Of a DNA stretch of 64,000 nucleotides, positions 8,856-18,082 are shown piece after piece. Source of the DNA: Bythopirellula goksoeyrii (GTDB taxonomy: Bacteria > Planctomycetota > Planctomycetia > Pirellulales > Lacipirellulaceae); the NCBI RefSeq assembly GCF_008065115.1, contig NZ_CP042913.1:4567278-4631277 (forward strand), written 5' to 3'. The notes under the pieces are model-generated. The model searched no databases and had not been told where the DNA came from. It saw only the letters and a list, made by a program, of their open reading frames with translations. The stretch's first letter is position 1, and each line of letters begins with the position of its first letter. Both the position numbers and the translations under genes were made by a program.

Positions 8856-10109
8856 TTACGGAATAGCAAACGCGGCCCCGGTTACAAACCCAGCTTGATA
8901 GAACGCTGCTCGACAAGTAAATGGAACGGGCTCGATCATATACGGTGCACAATCACCCGGGCGGTAATGCCCCAGGGCGTAGATGCACTCGTTAGGAGAT
9001 TCGATCCCCATCTTGTATGGCAGGATCGGCACACTGGTGAAGAAATGCACTCCAGACATGATCGGTTGCACATATGGTCCCCAGGAATGGCCGTAACGCT
9101 CAAGCTGATCTTGCTCGAAGTACAGAGGCTTGTGGCACAGGGCAGAGGCTTTCCAGTTGTACGTTATCTCAGACCAGGAACGCGGCTGCATAGGCTCGTT
9201 GCCAAAGGCACATTCGTAAGGATAATCCTCGCCGGCAATCCCCTCCACGCGGATGTTCAGGTCGACGCTGCTCACCTTGTCAGCCTTGGCGGCGGCCAAC
9301 TCTTCTTCACAGTTTTTCTGGTCCTCAGCAGAGCGGTCTGTTTCGAGTCGTCTGTCACGGAATTGGCTTGGACGCTGCGAATTCGATTCTGCATTTGGCA
9401 CTTTCAAGTCGAAATTGAATTCGCTTTTCGGTGCTCCATTTCTGCGGATTTGTATTGATTCTTCTTGTTCTAGTGTACTATTCTTGTCGAAATCGTCGTC
9501 ATCCAATGTTTCTTCCATATTCACAGTTTCTTTTTCTACATCAGATTCGAGAGCCGCTTCAGATTCTTTTTCCGCTTTCTCACGGCGTGCTCGCTCCCGA
9601 TCCAGCGCTTCTTCGATTTCGTCGAGGTCTGTATCCAACGGTGGAATGGGACCTTCGAGCGGTTCGTCAAAAGGATCCTTGACAAGCTGCGCAATGCGGT
9701 CGTCAGCTTCGAACGGATCGACCGTGTGCAAAGGATTCTCGCTTTTGTCTTCGCCAATATCTGACTGTGTTGATATTAGCGGCGGAGTTTCATCGAAGAT
9801 GGGTTCTTCCAACTCAGCAGCTAACGCGTCATCCTCTTCCCATGCAGCGGCAATTAGGTTGCTTTCGCTTTGATCAAGCCCTTCGGCTTGCGCTGTTCTC
9901 AGGGGATTACCAGAGTCAGAAAACCCTGCCGAACTCTCCTGGCCTGGACGCCCCCAACCGAGGTCGCCTGCAAAGACTGGAGAGAAAAGAGAAAGGAAAA
10001 AGAAACCAACCGCTACACTGGCTGCCAGTAGTTGAGCCAGATCAATGCTCTTCCACCGCGGTAAACTCAGCGGTGTAGTTAGGCGCTTCCTGCGTGATCG
10101 CAATGTCAT
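8856..10109 (-). CDS. Secreted acidic hypothetical protein
   Basis: I do not recognise this family. From the ATG at 10109 the product has 417 residues: a basic N-terminus, a signal peptide ending near LFSPVFAGD, then about 200 residues dominated by Glu, Asp, Ser and Lys with long charged, probably helical or disordered stretches (for example around [17 protein letters not shown]). A more ordered C-terminal 120 residues is rich in Tyr, Pro and Cys, with [18 protein letters not shown]-type sequence. The C-terminal part resembles conserved planctomycete secreted proteins of unknown function, but I cannot name it. The start overlaps the guaB 3' end by 68 bases; a later non-ATG start is possible. 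Confidence 0.7.
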   Translation of the reverse strand: MTLRSRRKRLTTPLSLPRWKSIDLAQLLAASVAVGFFFLSLFSPVFAGDLGWGRPGQESSAGFSDSGNPLRTAQAEGLDQSESNLIAAAWEEDDALAAELEEPIFDETPPLISTQSDIGEDKSENPLHTVDPFEADDRIAQLVKDPFDEPLEGPIPPLDTDLDEIEEALDRERARREKAEKESEAALESDVEKETVNMEETLDDDDFDKNSTLEQEESIQIRRNGAPKSEFNFDLKVPNAESNSQRPSQFRDRRLETDRSAEDQKNCEEELAAAKADKVSSVDLNIRVEGIAGEDYPYECAFGNEPMQPRSWSEITYNWKASALCHKPLYFEQDQLERYGHSWGPYVQPIMSGVHFFTSVPILPYKMGIESPNECIYALGHYRPGDCAPYMIEPVPFTCRAAFYQAGFVTGAAFAIP

Positions 10110-11520
10110 GGGGATGATTCTCCCGCACACTCGCCGGCGAAACCTGAATGAATCGGGCGTGCGTGCGCAGCTCTTCGATAGTTTTCGTACCACAGTAACC
10201 CATTCCTGCCCGCAACCCCCCCACAAGTTGATACAGGTAGGGACTCAGCGGACCTTTGTATGGCACGCGGCCCTCGACTCCTTCGGGGACCAACTTGCCA
10301 TTGCCACCGCTTTCCGACTGGCGATAGCGTTCACTCGAACCATGGACCATAGCCCCGAGCGAACCCATGCCTCGGTAGGCCTTAAAAGTACGACCCTTGT
10401 AAAGCACGCGTTCGCCAGGACTCTCATCCAACCCCGCCAGCAAGCCACCCAACATCACGACGTGGGCACCTGCCGCGAGGGCTTTTGTTATATCTCCTGA
10501 AAAACGAATGCCACCGTCGGCAATGACTCGAACCTTCGAGCCAATCGCCGCCTGAGCAACATTGTAAACTGCTGTAACTTGCGGAACACCGATTCCTGAG
10601 ATCACTCGCGTTGTGCAAATTGATCCAGGACCGATTCCGACCTTAACGGCATCGGCTCCCGCTGCAATCAGGTCGCGGCAACCCTCGGCCGTTGCCACAT
10701 TGCCGGCAACGATCTCGATGTCCCACTTTGATTTGATCTGTTTGACTGTTTCAATGACGTTCGACGAGTGCCCGTGTGCGCTATCGACGACTAAAAAGTC
10801 GACGTCCTTGTCGATGAGGCTCGCGGCCCGTTCGAAATCGAACACGCCAATCGCCGCACCCACCCGCAAACGCCCTTGGGCATCTTTGCAGGCCTGAGGA
10901 AACCGCCGCATCATGTCGATGTCTTTGATCGTGATCAGGCCCGTCAGTTTGTATTCTTCGTCAACTAGCAAAAGTTTCTCGACCTTTTTTGCCATCAAAA
11001 TCTTCTCAGCTTCCCCAAGCGTTACAGTCCCCGTTGCTGTCACCAAGGGTTCACTGGTCATCACTTCCGCGATGGGGAGACTGTTATCTTCGAGAAACCG
11101 CAGATCGCGGCGGGTAAGAATTCCCACGAGTCGGCCATCGTTCGTGATGGGGATGCCGGACACATTCGACTCGTCCATCGTTTGCCGAGCGACAGCAACG
11201 CTAGCGTCAGGAGGCAGCGTGACGGGATCCACGATGATACCGTTGGCGCTCCGTTTGACTTTGTCCACCTCTTCTGTCTGCCGCTCGACGGACATGTTCT
11301 TGTGGATGACACCGAGACCGCCCTCCTGAGCTAGAGCGATCGCCATCTTATGCTCGGTAACCGTATCCATGGGAGAACTGAGTATCGGCAACCGCATCTC
11401 GATGCGTTCGGTGAGTGCGGTTCGAACATCGACATCCGAGGGCACGAATTCGCTGTAGCGAGGTTCGAGCAATACATCATCAAAAGTCAAAGCGGTAGCA
11501 GCGGGAAGCTTTTCCTGCAT
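10042..11520 (-). CDS. guaB: IMP dehydrogenase
   Basis: Catalyses the NAD+-dependent oxidation of IMP to XMP, the committed step to GMP. At 492 residues it is a standard full-length bacterial enzyme: TIM barrel interrupted by a tandem CBS (Bateman) module at about residues 95-205, with the catalytic loop [10 protein letters not shown] carrying Cys302 and the flap region after residue 390. The ATG at 11520 is unambiguous. Its 3' end overlaps the start of the secreted acidic protein, which suggests translational coupling or a misassigned downstream start. Confidence 0.97.
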   Translation of the reverse strand: MQEKLPAATALTFDDVLLEPRYSEFVPSDVDVRTALTERIEMRLPILSSPMDTVTEHKMAIALAQEGGLGVIHKNMSVERQTEEVDKVKRSANGIIVDPVTLPPDASVAVARQTMDESNVSGIPITNDGRLVGILTRRDLRFLEDNSLPIAEVMTSEPLVTATGTVTLGEAEKILMAKKVEKLLLVDEEYKLTGLITIKDIDMMRRFPQACKDAQGRLRVGAAIGVFDFERAASLIDKDVDFLVVDSAHGHSSNVIETVKQIKSKWDIEIVAGNVATAEGCRDLIAAGADAVKVGIGPGSICTTRVISGIGVPQVTAVYNVAQAAIGSKVRVIADGGIRFSGDITKALAAGAHVVMLGGLLAGLDESPGERVLYKGRTFKAYRGMGSLGAMVHGSSERYRQSESGGNGKLVPEGVEGRVPYKGPLSPYLYQLVGGLRAGMGYCGTKTIEELRTHARFIQVSPASVRENHPHDIAITQEAPNYTAEFTAVEEH

Positions 11521-11623
11521 GGCGAAACTCCATTTCTAGGTACAATCCCGCATTATCGGGTGCGTTACGCGAGTTTGCAACCGGGGCAGGTGAGCCGGGG
11601 AGTCTTTACCCCCGAGTATTGAA

Positions 11624-11707
11624 GGCGAGCCGATTGCGTATGTCTTTGGCATATTTGAGATTGAAATGCGGCAGAGAATGCAGGGAGCTTACGCTACACG
11701 GCTCGCC
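11624..11707. repeat. 84-bp inverted-ended repeat, copy 1
   Basis: Begins with GGCGAGCCG (11624-11632) and ends with its perfect reverse complement CGGCTCGCC (11699-11707); TGCGTA near the left end and TTACGC near the right extend the stem imperfectly. A second copy of identical length lies at 12426-12509, sharing the ends and the interior blocks CGGCAGAGAA and GGAGCTTACGCTAC. It ends seven bases before the start codon of the J-domain gene. It looks like a dispersed palindromic element rather than an insertion sequence, as it codes for nothing. Confidence 0.85.
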
Positions 11708-11714
11708 TTTTATA

Positions 11715-12425
11715 ATGAATTGCATGCCTTCCCCTCAAGTTCACCGCGATGCCGATGGCCGTCCAGATTTCATGGTCGTACTAGGGGTAGGTCCTCCTTA
11801 CGCCGAGGAGGATGTTAAACAGGCCTACTTTCAAAAGGCCAAGAGTCTACATCCCGATCGAGGAGGCGATCCCCACGAGTTTGATGCACTGCATCAGGCT
11901 TTTGAACAGGCCACGCAGTATCTGGAGTTCAAGCGCAACTCTCGCGGGTGGATCGCTCGGCAAATGGATGGCTATCTCCAGTCACGCGAGTTGACCGACG
12001 AGCTGACAGCATTCGGTGCCCACGTCGAGACGAATGCAGTCGAATGGCTCCAGCGCTCCTTTGGTGATTTTGCTGACTTGACCGAGTCGATCACCTCAAT
12101 TCGATTGGAGAACTCAAGCCAGGCTGAGACGATGCTATCCACGATGCTCAAGCAGGTAGGTGCATTGGACAAGCTCACACGATTAGAACTGCCGGGCTGT
12201 CAGGTCTCTGACAAGGCAATTATTCGCTGCGAGGCATTTCAGCAACTACAGTATTTGGACCTCTCTGGCGCCACTGTCACCAAGGCGGTCGTAGCGATTG
12301 TCGACCGCTTGCCGAACTTGGTGACGTTGGACCTATCAGGTACGAAAGTATGGTGGTGGACTCGGCACAGAGTTGCGAGTGAGTTGCACAAACGTCAAGC
12401 AGAAAAACCTGTCATCTTGGGATAA
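11715..12425 (+). CDS. J-domain protein with C-terminal leucine-rich-repeat-like region
   Basis: From the ATG at 11715 the product has 236 residues. Residues 17-70 form a J domain with the HPD tripeptide at 46-48, the element that stimulates DnaK-type ATPases. Residues 145-215 contain leucine-rich-repeat-like units (LTRLELPGCQVSD, LQYLDLSG, LVTLDLSGTKV). There is no Gly/Phe region, zinc-finger or substrate domain of canonical DnaJ, so this is a type III J protein in which the LRR part probably chooses the client. The frame extends upstream to 11619 through the repeat, but those residues resemble nothing. A TATAAT string at 11710-11715 touches the start codon. The gene is flanked exactly by two copies of the 84-bp repeat. 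Confidence 0.82.
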   Translation: MNCMPSPQVHRDADGRPDFMVVLGVGPPYAEEDVKQAYFQKAKSLHPDRGGDPHEFDALHQAFEQATQYLEFKRNSRGWIARQMDGYLQSRELTDELTAFGAHVETNAVEWLQRSFGDFADLTESITSIRLENSSQAETMLSTMLKQVGALDKLTRLELPGCQVSDKAIIRCEAFQQLQYLDLSGATVTKAVVAIVDRLPNLVTLDLSGTKVWWWTRHRVASELHKRQAEKPVILG

Positions 12426-12509
12426 GGCGAGCCGGTTACGTAAGCATCCGGTATAGTTGTGATTATCGTACGGCAGAGAACGCATGGAGCTTACGCTACT
12501 CCGCTCGCC
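12426..12509. repeat. 84-bp inverted-ended repeat, copy 2
   Basis: Starts at the base after the J-domain gene's TAA stop and ends two bases before the stop codon of the convergent gene at 12512. The left end GGCGAGCCG matches copy 1 exactly, while the right end reads CCGCTCGCC, one base off a perfect inverted repeat. The GGCGAGC and CGTAAGC blocks at the left have their complements at the right, so a long imperfect hairpin can form. Its position between convergent stops would suit a two-way terminator. Confidence 0.85.
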
Positions 12510-12511
12510 CG

Positions 12512-13801
12512 TCATGGAAGCAATCCATTTGGTCTCAGCCCAATGTCTTGTTGCTTGTCGAACAGGCCACCATCATCCACACCATTTTTGAAGACGGAGT
12601 AAACGATCCACCCCTCATCAGTCCACTTGAGCTTTAGCGGTTTGCCATCGAACGGGTCGATGGTGGCCGATTCGGGTAAATCAAGGTCGGGAATCGTGGT
12701 TGCCTCCTTTGAATGGACCGCTTGATATGCCTGGAGAGCATTGAGAACGCGCAGGGAGCGAATGAGGGCCAAGTCGCGATTGGCTGCTATTTGCGCTGAT
12801 TCTAATGCTGGAAAGAGCAAGCCGATGAGTGAATTGCTGATTGGTGTGCTATATGAATCTCGTTGCAGGTTTGAGAGTTTCTTGGCAGAAACGTAATATG
12901 GCTCAGAAACAAAGGGCAAAAGGTTCTCGTAGAAATAGATCATATCCCCTTGTAGCATTGTCCCTTGCCAAGTCATCGGAAAACTGGGAAATAGATCAAC
13001 AGCAGCGCTCAAGTTAACTGCGCGCTCTGTTTTCAAGTTACGGATAAACCAGTCGAGTTGGTCATGTGTTGCCAGCTCTGCATCCAACGACTTGCGCAGG
13101 TCGAGATCCAAAGGCCCTGCGCGCAATGCGCGATTGATTATTTGCGTGCCCATTCCCCGCAATGCTACGGCTACCAAACCGTTGACCAGAGCCGGCTCCT
13201 GTTCTTGGAGTTGGGAAAGTTGAAATACGAGCAATCCTGTTTCCACTGCTTCTGGGATGTTCCCTTCTACCAACAATACTCTCGACTTCCAATCAAGCAT
13301 ACGGACAGCGGATCGTAGATTCTGTGCCGAATTCAGTAGCATTGCTAAGAAAGGTTGAAAGTCCTGTGAGTAGTCCAGTCGAGAAGCGTAATTTGGACAC
13401 TCGATCGCTTGGCGAAGGATGAGTTCGATTGCCGAATGTTTATCAAGAATCTTGAGGATTTCTGCAACGACTTCCGGAGAGGGCTTCTCGCCCTTGTCTT
13501 CACTCTTCTCGTACATTTTCCCCAAGGGCGATTCGTAAAACTTAGATTCATCCTTAGCGAAGGCCTCGATTTCCAGAGCGATTTCTTTCAGATAAGCCGC
13601 CCCGTTCTCCTCGCCGGGGACTGGTGCGGGCGCCAACTCAGCAATGGAGGTAGGTTCACCCTCAGCACGGAGTGCCTCAAGTCGGGCTGACAAACGATTC
13701 GCCCACAAACTCAATGCGGCATAGGCTAAAATGAAGACGCCTATCAGGATGAGAAAGCCGTAGCCGACACGTTTCCAGAATCGCTTGCTGGTAAGAAACA
13801 T
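12512..13801 (-). CDS. Membrane-anchored hypothetical protein
   Basis: 429 residues with one N-terminal transmembrane segment (about 14-34) and a large extracytoplasmic region, mostly helical by composition. I recognise no catalytic motif. Near the C-terminus a segment reading DPFDGKPLKLKWTDEGWIVYSV resembles the end of planctomycete proteins with type II pseudopilin-like C-terminal tails, where FDPFDGKPL-type sequence is common; I offer this as a weak family hint only. The start at 13801 is an ATG followed directly by a basic stretch and the anchor. It converges with the J-domain gene and is separated from the upstream porin by that gene's terminator, so it probably has its own promoter. Confidence 0.72.
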   Translation of the reverse strand: MFLTSKRFWKRVGYGFLILIGVFILAYAALSLWANRLSARLEALRAEGEPTSIAELAPAPVPGEENGAAYLKEIALEIEAFAKDESKFYESPLGKMYEKSEDKGEKPSPEVVAEILKILDKHSAIELILRQAIECPNYASRLDYSQDFQPFLAMLLNSAQNLRSAVRMLDWKSRVLLVEGNIPEAVETGLLVFQLSQLQEQEPALVNGLVAVALRGMGTQIINRALRAGPLDLDLRKSLDAELATHDQLDWFIRNLKTERAVNLSAAVDLFPSFPMTWQGTMLQGDMIYFYENLLPFVSEPYYVSAKKLSNLQRDSYSTPISNSLIGLLFPALESAQIAANRDLALIRSLRVLNALQAYQAVHSKEATTIPDLDLPESATIDPFDGKPLKLKWTDEGWIVYSVFKNGVDDGGLFDKQQDIGLRPNGLLP

Positions 13802-13908
13802 CGAAGGTCCTTGAAGTCAGACGAGTTGCTATAACACACTATTGTTCGCTTGACATCTAGTGATCTTGCTAAGTGGGGACAGCATTTTTTTCTTGCTAGT
13901 GGAGAAGC

Positions 13909-13943
13909 AAAAAAACCGAAGGCCGTCCGGAAACGACCCTCGG
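13909..13943 (-). terminator. Intrinsic terminator after porin-like gene
   Basis: Read on the minus strand, 13943-13916 folds into a 12-bp stem (with G-U pairs) closed by a TCCG tetraloop, followed by seven T residues (13915-13909). It lies 75 bases after the stop of the gene at 14018-15355. Almost the same hairpin ends the next porin gene at 15573-15606. Confidence 0.9.
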
Positions 13944-14017
13944 CGAGGGGGATCTTACACTCTATTGTTGGACGGGGTCGGGGACGACCCGGCTCACTGA
14001 GATAAAACCATCTCTGC

Positions 14018-15355
14018 TTAGAAATTGAATTGCAATCCAGAGATAAGCACCGTGCCAATTCTTGGTCGATCCTGCTGAGCCAAATAGCCGTCATTCTCTT
14101 TCATGAAAACCGAGTAGGCTTGTAAGTTTTCACCGAACGAACGAGCGAGTTTCACAACTCCTCGATTCTGAGTGCGATCGTGCTTCACATTTCCGATATC
14201 TTCTGGGAAGTATTGACCGAAAGAAAGCGAGAGTGTCCAGAGGGGCCCTGAGTAGTCCAGCGCGACATAGTATCCGGTCCCTTGAATGGGTACTCCATCT
14301 GCTTTATTTATGTCACGAAAGTAAATGCTCTTCTCCCAAAAGATGTCCAAGGGATCGAAATCATCGCGACGCAAACCATATTCGTCCCAAAGAACTTCTG
14401 AGAACAGACGCCAACGTCCTTGCCTTACCATAGCATCAAGACCAACATGATTGTTGTAGGTTTTTTGGTTTTCCGAACCAAAGCCGTCCTGGACCTTTAC
14501 TGAACTGCCGAGTGCCCAGTTCTCCTCTTCCGCTCCGATGCGAGCAACCAGACCTTTCGTGGAATTGGCGTCTCGACCATGATGGCCGTTGAACAGCCCA
14601 GCATCGATTACCCAGATCCCAGGATCCCACCGTAGAAGTAGCCCCGTTTCACGCCAAAGAATTGCTTCGGTTCGGATGAAAGGTGCATCGATTAGTTGAT
14701 TGGTCCAAAGCTGCGAATAGTACCTCCCGAACGGGGTCCACATCCTCCCCGCACGAACTTCCCAGTCACCATTTCGAACTGCAACGTTAAGTCGCGACAA
14801 TTCGAAGGGCCGGAAATCATAATTGGCAGCATACGATTCACGTTCGGGGGTATTTAAGAAGATATTTCTGTCCGTCGGTTGATTGAGATACACTTCGCAT
14901 TCAACCGAGGTCTCCCAATTGCCAGAGTCGACATGATAGTTTACATAGGCAGCGCCTTCCCCGACAAAGGTTGTTTCTACACCTGACCATTGGATTCTCT
15001 GATCATTGGAGTAGAGCCCTCTTGCGACCAAACCATATTCTAGATAGGTAGAATTCCCGCAGGGGCCAGCTTTTGGGCACGTCCTGTGAAGATCGCCAAA
15101 CGGAAAGTAACTTTTCTCGCTCCACGTATGGCCCACATCAGATTTCGTGTAGATTTCGTCGTAGTTGACAAACTCTACATCCTCATTCGTGATAGACGTG
15201 GCGGAAGTATCTGTCGACTCATAGGCAACGTCGATAAGGCTAACGGAATTCTCAGGGGCAGGCAATTCCCATAGCTCTCCAAGCGTCTCGCTTTGGGTCG
15301 GTTGCCCGAAGCACAAAGTGGCAATTACCTGCAACCATAAAACACGCGGCTTCAT
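14018..15355 (-). CDS. Outer-membrane beta-barrel (porin-like) protein
   Basis: 445 residues with a short signal peptide (about 1-22), followed by many alternating short strands rich in Trp, Tyr and Gly and ending in a terminal Phe (SGLQFNF), the usual end of a Gram-negative barrel protein. Segments such as WEVRAGRMWTPFGRYY and GYYVALDYSGPLWTLSLSFG are typical barrel strands. I cannot assign it to a named porin family or substrate. The ATG at 15355 is followed directly by the signal peptide. It has its own intrinsic terminator downstream, and the upstream porin gene also ends in a terminator, so it is probably a single-gene transcript. Confidence 0.78.
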   Translation of the reverse strand: MKPRVLWLQVIATLCFGQPTQSETLGELWELPAPENSVSLIDVAYESTDTSATSITNEDVEFVNYDEIYTKSDVGHTWSEKSYFPFGDLHRTCPKAGPCGNSTYLEYGLVARGLYSNDQRIQWSGVETTFVGEGAAYVNYHVDSGNWETSVECEVYLNQPTDRNIFLNTPERESYAANYDFRPFELSRLNVAVRNGDWEVRAGRMWTPFGRYYSQLWTNQLIDAPFIRTEAILWRETGLLLRWDPGIWVIDAGLFNGHHGRDANSTKGLVARIGAEEENWALGSSVKVQDGFGSENQKTYNNHVGLDAMVRQGRWRLFSEVLWDEYGLRRDDFDPLDIFWEKSIYFRDINKADGVPIQGTGYYVALDYSGPLWTLSLSFGQYFPEDIGNVKHDRTQNRGVVKLARSFGENLQAYSVFMKENDGYLAQQDRPRIGTVLISGLQFNF

Positions 15356-15637
15356 TTCCTACTCCAACTTACCTATCTAGAAAATGAATTAGGCGTGTTA
15401 CAACACCTATATCACATACTAGCCATTTCTTACTAACAAGAGTAATAATCGTTAGATATCATAGCCTCTCAATAGAAAGACTAATTTGGTTGGAGTAGCT
15501 CACCTATGTTACCAATTGTGCCTTATCTGAACAGCTTGTCTCCTGTCGTGAAGGGAATCACAAAAGCGCATGAAAAAACCGAGAGCCGTCCGGAGACGAC
15601 CCTCGGCGAGGGGGATCAATAATCTCTTGACTTCAAC
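15356..15637. promoter_or_regulatory. Intergenic region between the two porin genes
   Basis: About 280 AT-richer bases holding the upstream porin's terminator (15573-15606) and, nearer 15360-15540, presumably the promoter of the downstream porin on the minus strand. I cannot fix -35 and -10 boxes with confidence. Confidence 0.45.
15573..15606 (-). terminator. Intrinsic terminator after Cys-rich porin gene
   Basis: On the minus strand, 15606-15579 forms a 12-bp stem with a TCCG loop, followed by six T residues (15578-15573). It shares nearly all its stem sequence and the flanking GATCCCCCTCGCCGAGG block with the terminator at 13909-13943. Confidence 0.9.
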
Positions 15638-16936
15638 TTAGTAGGTCAAGATGAAGTCGCAAGCGGTCATGTCCTGGTCGAAATCTTCAGCAGGACACCA
15701 ATCTTTTCTTACTTCAGGACGCATGACTAGGTTGTCAAGCAGCTTGATGTTCACACCACCAGTGATCTCATAGCGAGAGGAATGGGTATTGAACGGACTC
15801 GGTGGAGTGACGTCTGGTGCAGCACCTTTCCACCACTCAATACGAGTTCCCAATCCAATTGCATCACTCCACTGGTAGAGTAAGTACTGGTTAATACCGA
15901 TGTTGTTGATCGGGGCTTGACCAGCATCATTGACATCTGCTGTATCGAGATAGTCAGTCTGGAATATATAGCTAAACTTGTCGGTCAAGGTCGTGTTGAT
16001 GACAATGCTATGAGAATAGCTGTCGTCACCACCCCCATCCTTGAGGCCGAAGTTGCCATACGTGTTGACGTAGGTCAGATTGACCGAGTCCATCAGGTCC
16101 ACACCGAAACCACCAAGGTAGTTGCTACCACCGTTGGCATTGGTGAAACCAGTATCCCATCCAAGTGTCCAACCATTGTACAGTGTCAAACCTTCAAAAC
16201 CTGTGTATGTGGTCAGAACACCGGTATGCGTAAACGGTTCACTATTGAACATCGTATAAGCATGGCTGTAAAAGAAATTACCGGTAGCAGCCACAACTTC
16301 ATATCCGACGATGGTGAAGAAGTGACCAATCTTGACTGATAGATCATTCACAGCAACTTCAGCATATGCCTGAGGAAGTGCGAACCCATAGACCCCATGG
16401 TCCCAAGCGTTATCCCACTGTCCACCTGGATTTCCGAATGCTTGGGTCTTTTGGGCATCCGTACCATAGAGGCCATCCACTCGGAAACCAAGATCCAAAC
16501 CGTTCGAGCCATCCGCTTGACGACCAAGATAGAACCACTGCTGTTGCAGATTAAGGTTCTGAGGCACGTCATTAAATGCCAACCCTGTTCCGCGGCCAGT
16601 CGCCGCAGAAGATAGCGGTGTAAAGAGATCATGGTAGCCGAATTGTGTCCAGCCGCCGACTTCCCATGGGGAGCTTGCGGAAATCCCCAGCGCGCCAGCC
16701 AACGAGAAGCCTTCTACGCAGCCGTTACCAATGCCGCTCAGGAGGCCACCACCACCAACGCCACTTCCACAGTGGCATGCTTCGCCGCAATCACAGGGAT
16801 CGCAGCAACCTGTATCGCAACTGGCTGGTTGCAACATGCCATCATTTGTCCACTGCACGTTGCCTTCAACGGCGAACACTGGCGCCGCAGAAAACACGAG
16901 AGCAGCGATACTTGCTGTCCAAGTTCTTAATTTCAC
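15638..16936 (-). CDS. Porin, BBP2-like outer-membrane barrel with Cys-rich N-terminus
   Basis: I take the GTG at 16936 as start (432 residues) because AGGAG lies eight bases upstream and it opens onto a clean signal peptide ending near FSAAPVFA; the frame's extension to 17029 has neither. The mature N-terminus carries a Cys-rich segment with eight Cys in about 22 residues (CDTGCCDPCDCGEACHC), then a Gly-rich linker, then a beta-barrel with repeated aromatic strands and a C-terminal aromatic end (FILTY). Proteins of this type are abundant outer-membrane proteins in planctomycetes. The Cys segment suggests disulfide linkage to a proteinaceous cell surface. It lies downstream of the two-component operon and is followed by a terminator. 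Confidence 0.82.
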   Translation of the reverse strand: MKLRTWTASIAALVFSAAPVFAVEGNVQWTNDGMLQPASCDTGCCDPCDCGEACHCGSGVGGGGLLSGIGNGCVEGFSLAGALGISASSPWEVGGWTQFGYHDLFTPLSSAATGRGTGLAFNDVPQNLNLQQQWFYLGRQADGSNGLDLGFRVDGLYGTDAQKTQAFGNPGGQWDNAWDHGVYGFALPQAYAEVAVNDLSVKIGHFFTIVGYEVVAATGNFFYSHAYTMFNSEPFTHTGVLTTYTGFEGLTLYNGWTLGWDTGFTNANGGSNYLGGFGVDLMDSVNLTYVNTYGNFGLKDGGGDDSYSHSIVINTTLTDKFSYIFQTDYLDTADVNDAGQAPINNIGINQYLLYQWSDAIGLGTRIEWWKGAAPDVTPPSPFNTHSSRYEITGGVNIKLLDNLVMRPEVRKDWCPAEDFDQDMTACDFILTY

Positions 16937-17383
16937 CTTAAAGCTCCTTCTGTTCTGCCCGTGTGCCTGAAGGTTCCAACCAACGTATGCATCGGGGCAA
17001 GGTTGTATCTGACGAACTGAGGTCCCCAAGGACGGTCAGCAGGGGGACCGTATTCGCGGGTGATGTGTCCGCCTCGCTCTCATGTATCGACTATGCCAAG
17101 AACGACAATCGAGCCGGTACTTCACGATTCTCAGAGAAGAACAGTGATAACTCTCAAAAAATGGCAAAGCGTGAGGATTGTGACGATTCTCGCTTCTCGT
17201 GAGCCGCAAAATGACTCCGAGCATCTTCGAGGCTCCTACGCCAAGCGGGGTGAAAAGTACCTGTATTCGCGAATACTTGCGCGACCCGCAAAGTTTAACA
17301 TCCCACGTAAATCAGATACGGATGAAGGAAACAATAACTTGCCACTGGCGCCGAAGTAGTTTCCTGGAGTATCGAGAAATACT
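16937..17383. promoter_or_regulatory. Long upstream region of the Cys-rich porin gene
   Basis: 447 bases without a gene between the response-regulator stop and the porin start. It contains a strong ribosome binding site directly before the GTG, a perfect 14-bp palindrome (17263-17276) and a matching half-site at 17050-17058. The length is generous for one promoter and would suit a long leader or several regulator sites. Confidence 0.5.
17263..17276. promoter_or_regulatory. 14-bp perfect palindrome GTATTCGCGAATAC
   Basis: A perfect dyad 327 bases upstream of the porin start. The half GTATTCGCG recurs at 17050-17058, 114 bases upstream of the start. This is a plausible operator for a dimeric regulator acting on the porin; which regulator is unknown. 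Confidence 0.4.
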
Positions 17384-18082
17384 CTACTCAGGCAGTCCAA
17401 ATCGATACCCAACATCGCGAATCGTATGAATGAATTGCGGCTGGCTTGGGGTGGGCTCGATTTTGCTTCGCAGCGTGGCAACACAGCGGTCGACGCTCCT
17501 GCCGTTGACGATGATTGACCTCCCCCACACATGATTAATGATGTCACCTCGAGTAAGTGCCCGGTGGGGGCGTGATGCAAAGTATTCCAGCAGTGCGTAT
17601 TCCTTGCTGGTCAAAGGGATTTCATGTCCGTCGCGAGTCAAATTGTGAGAAGTGCGATCGAATATCAGGTCACCTATAACAATGCGCTCAGCCATTTCGT
17701 TGCCATGGCGACGTAACAATGTCTTTACTCGTGCCAAGAGTTCGCGAATGCTGAACGGCTTGGTCATGTAATCGTCCGCTCCGAGTTCCAGGCCGCGAAC
17801 GATATCTTCTTCCTGCCCCTTGGCCGTAAGCATCAGGATCGGCATCTCAAGTTTAGCCTGCCGTACACGTCTGCAGAGATCGTAGCCATTAATCCGCGGT
17901 AGCATGATGTCTAGCACTACGAGGTCAGGAGGCTCGGCCAAGACATACGCGATGCCCGCTTCGCCATCGGTCGCCGTTTGAACGTCGAAACCGGCCGAGG
18001 TGAAATTGTCGCTCAGTCCCCGCAGCAGGGTCGCATCGTCTTCGACGATCAAGACTCTCTGATTCGCACTTACTTGACTCAT
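17384..18082 (-). CDS. OmpR/PhoB-family response regulator
   Basis: 232 residues: receiver domain (about 8-122) with the acidic pair E14/D15-D16, phospho-acceptor Asp58 (VVLD) and Lys108 (MTKPF), then a winged-helix DNA-binding domain (about 135-230) ending in the IRDVGYRF signature. The ATG overlaps the stop of the histidine kinase gene in an ATGA arrangement (18079-18082), so it is translationally coupled to the kinase that presumably phosphorylates it. The porin gene lies next downstream, beyond a long regulatory region, and is an obvious candidate target. Confidence 0.94.
   Translation of the reverse strand: MSQVSANQRVLIVEDDATLLRGLSDNFTSAGFDVQTATDGEAGIAYVLAEPPDLVVLDIMLPRINGYDLCRRVRQAKLEMPILMLTAKGQEEDIVRGLELGADDYMTKPFSIRELLARVKTLLRRHGNEMAERIVIGDLIFDRTSHNLTRDGHEIPLTSKEYALLEYFASRPHRALTRGDIINHVWGRSIIVNGRSVDRCVATLRSKIEPTPSQPQFIHTIRDVGYRFGLPE

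Noticed and set aside
9253-9873. 206-codon plus-strand frame rich in Ser
   Set aside because: It is the antisense reading of the acidic, Glu-rich stretch in the 8856-10109 gene, which produces an open Ser-rich frame by composition alone.
16937-17029. Longer version of the Cys-rich porin
   Set aside because: The extension places charged residues before the signal peptide and has no ribosome binding site, whereas the GTG at 16936 does.
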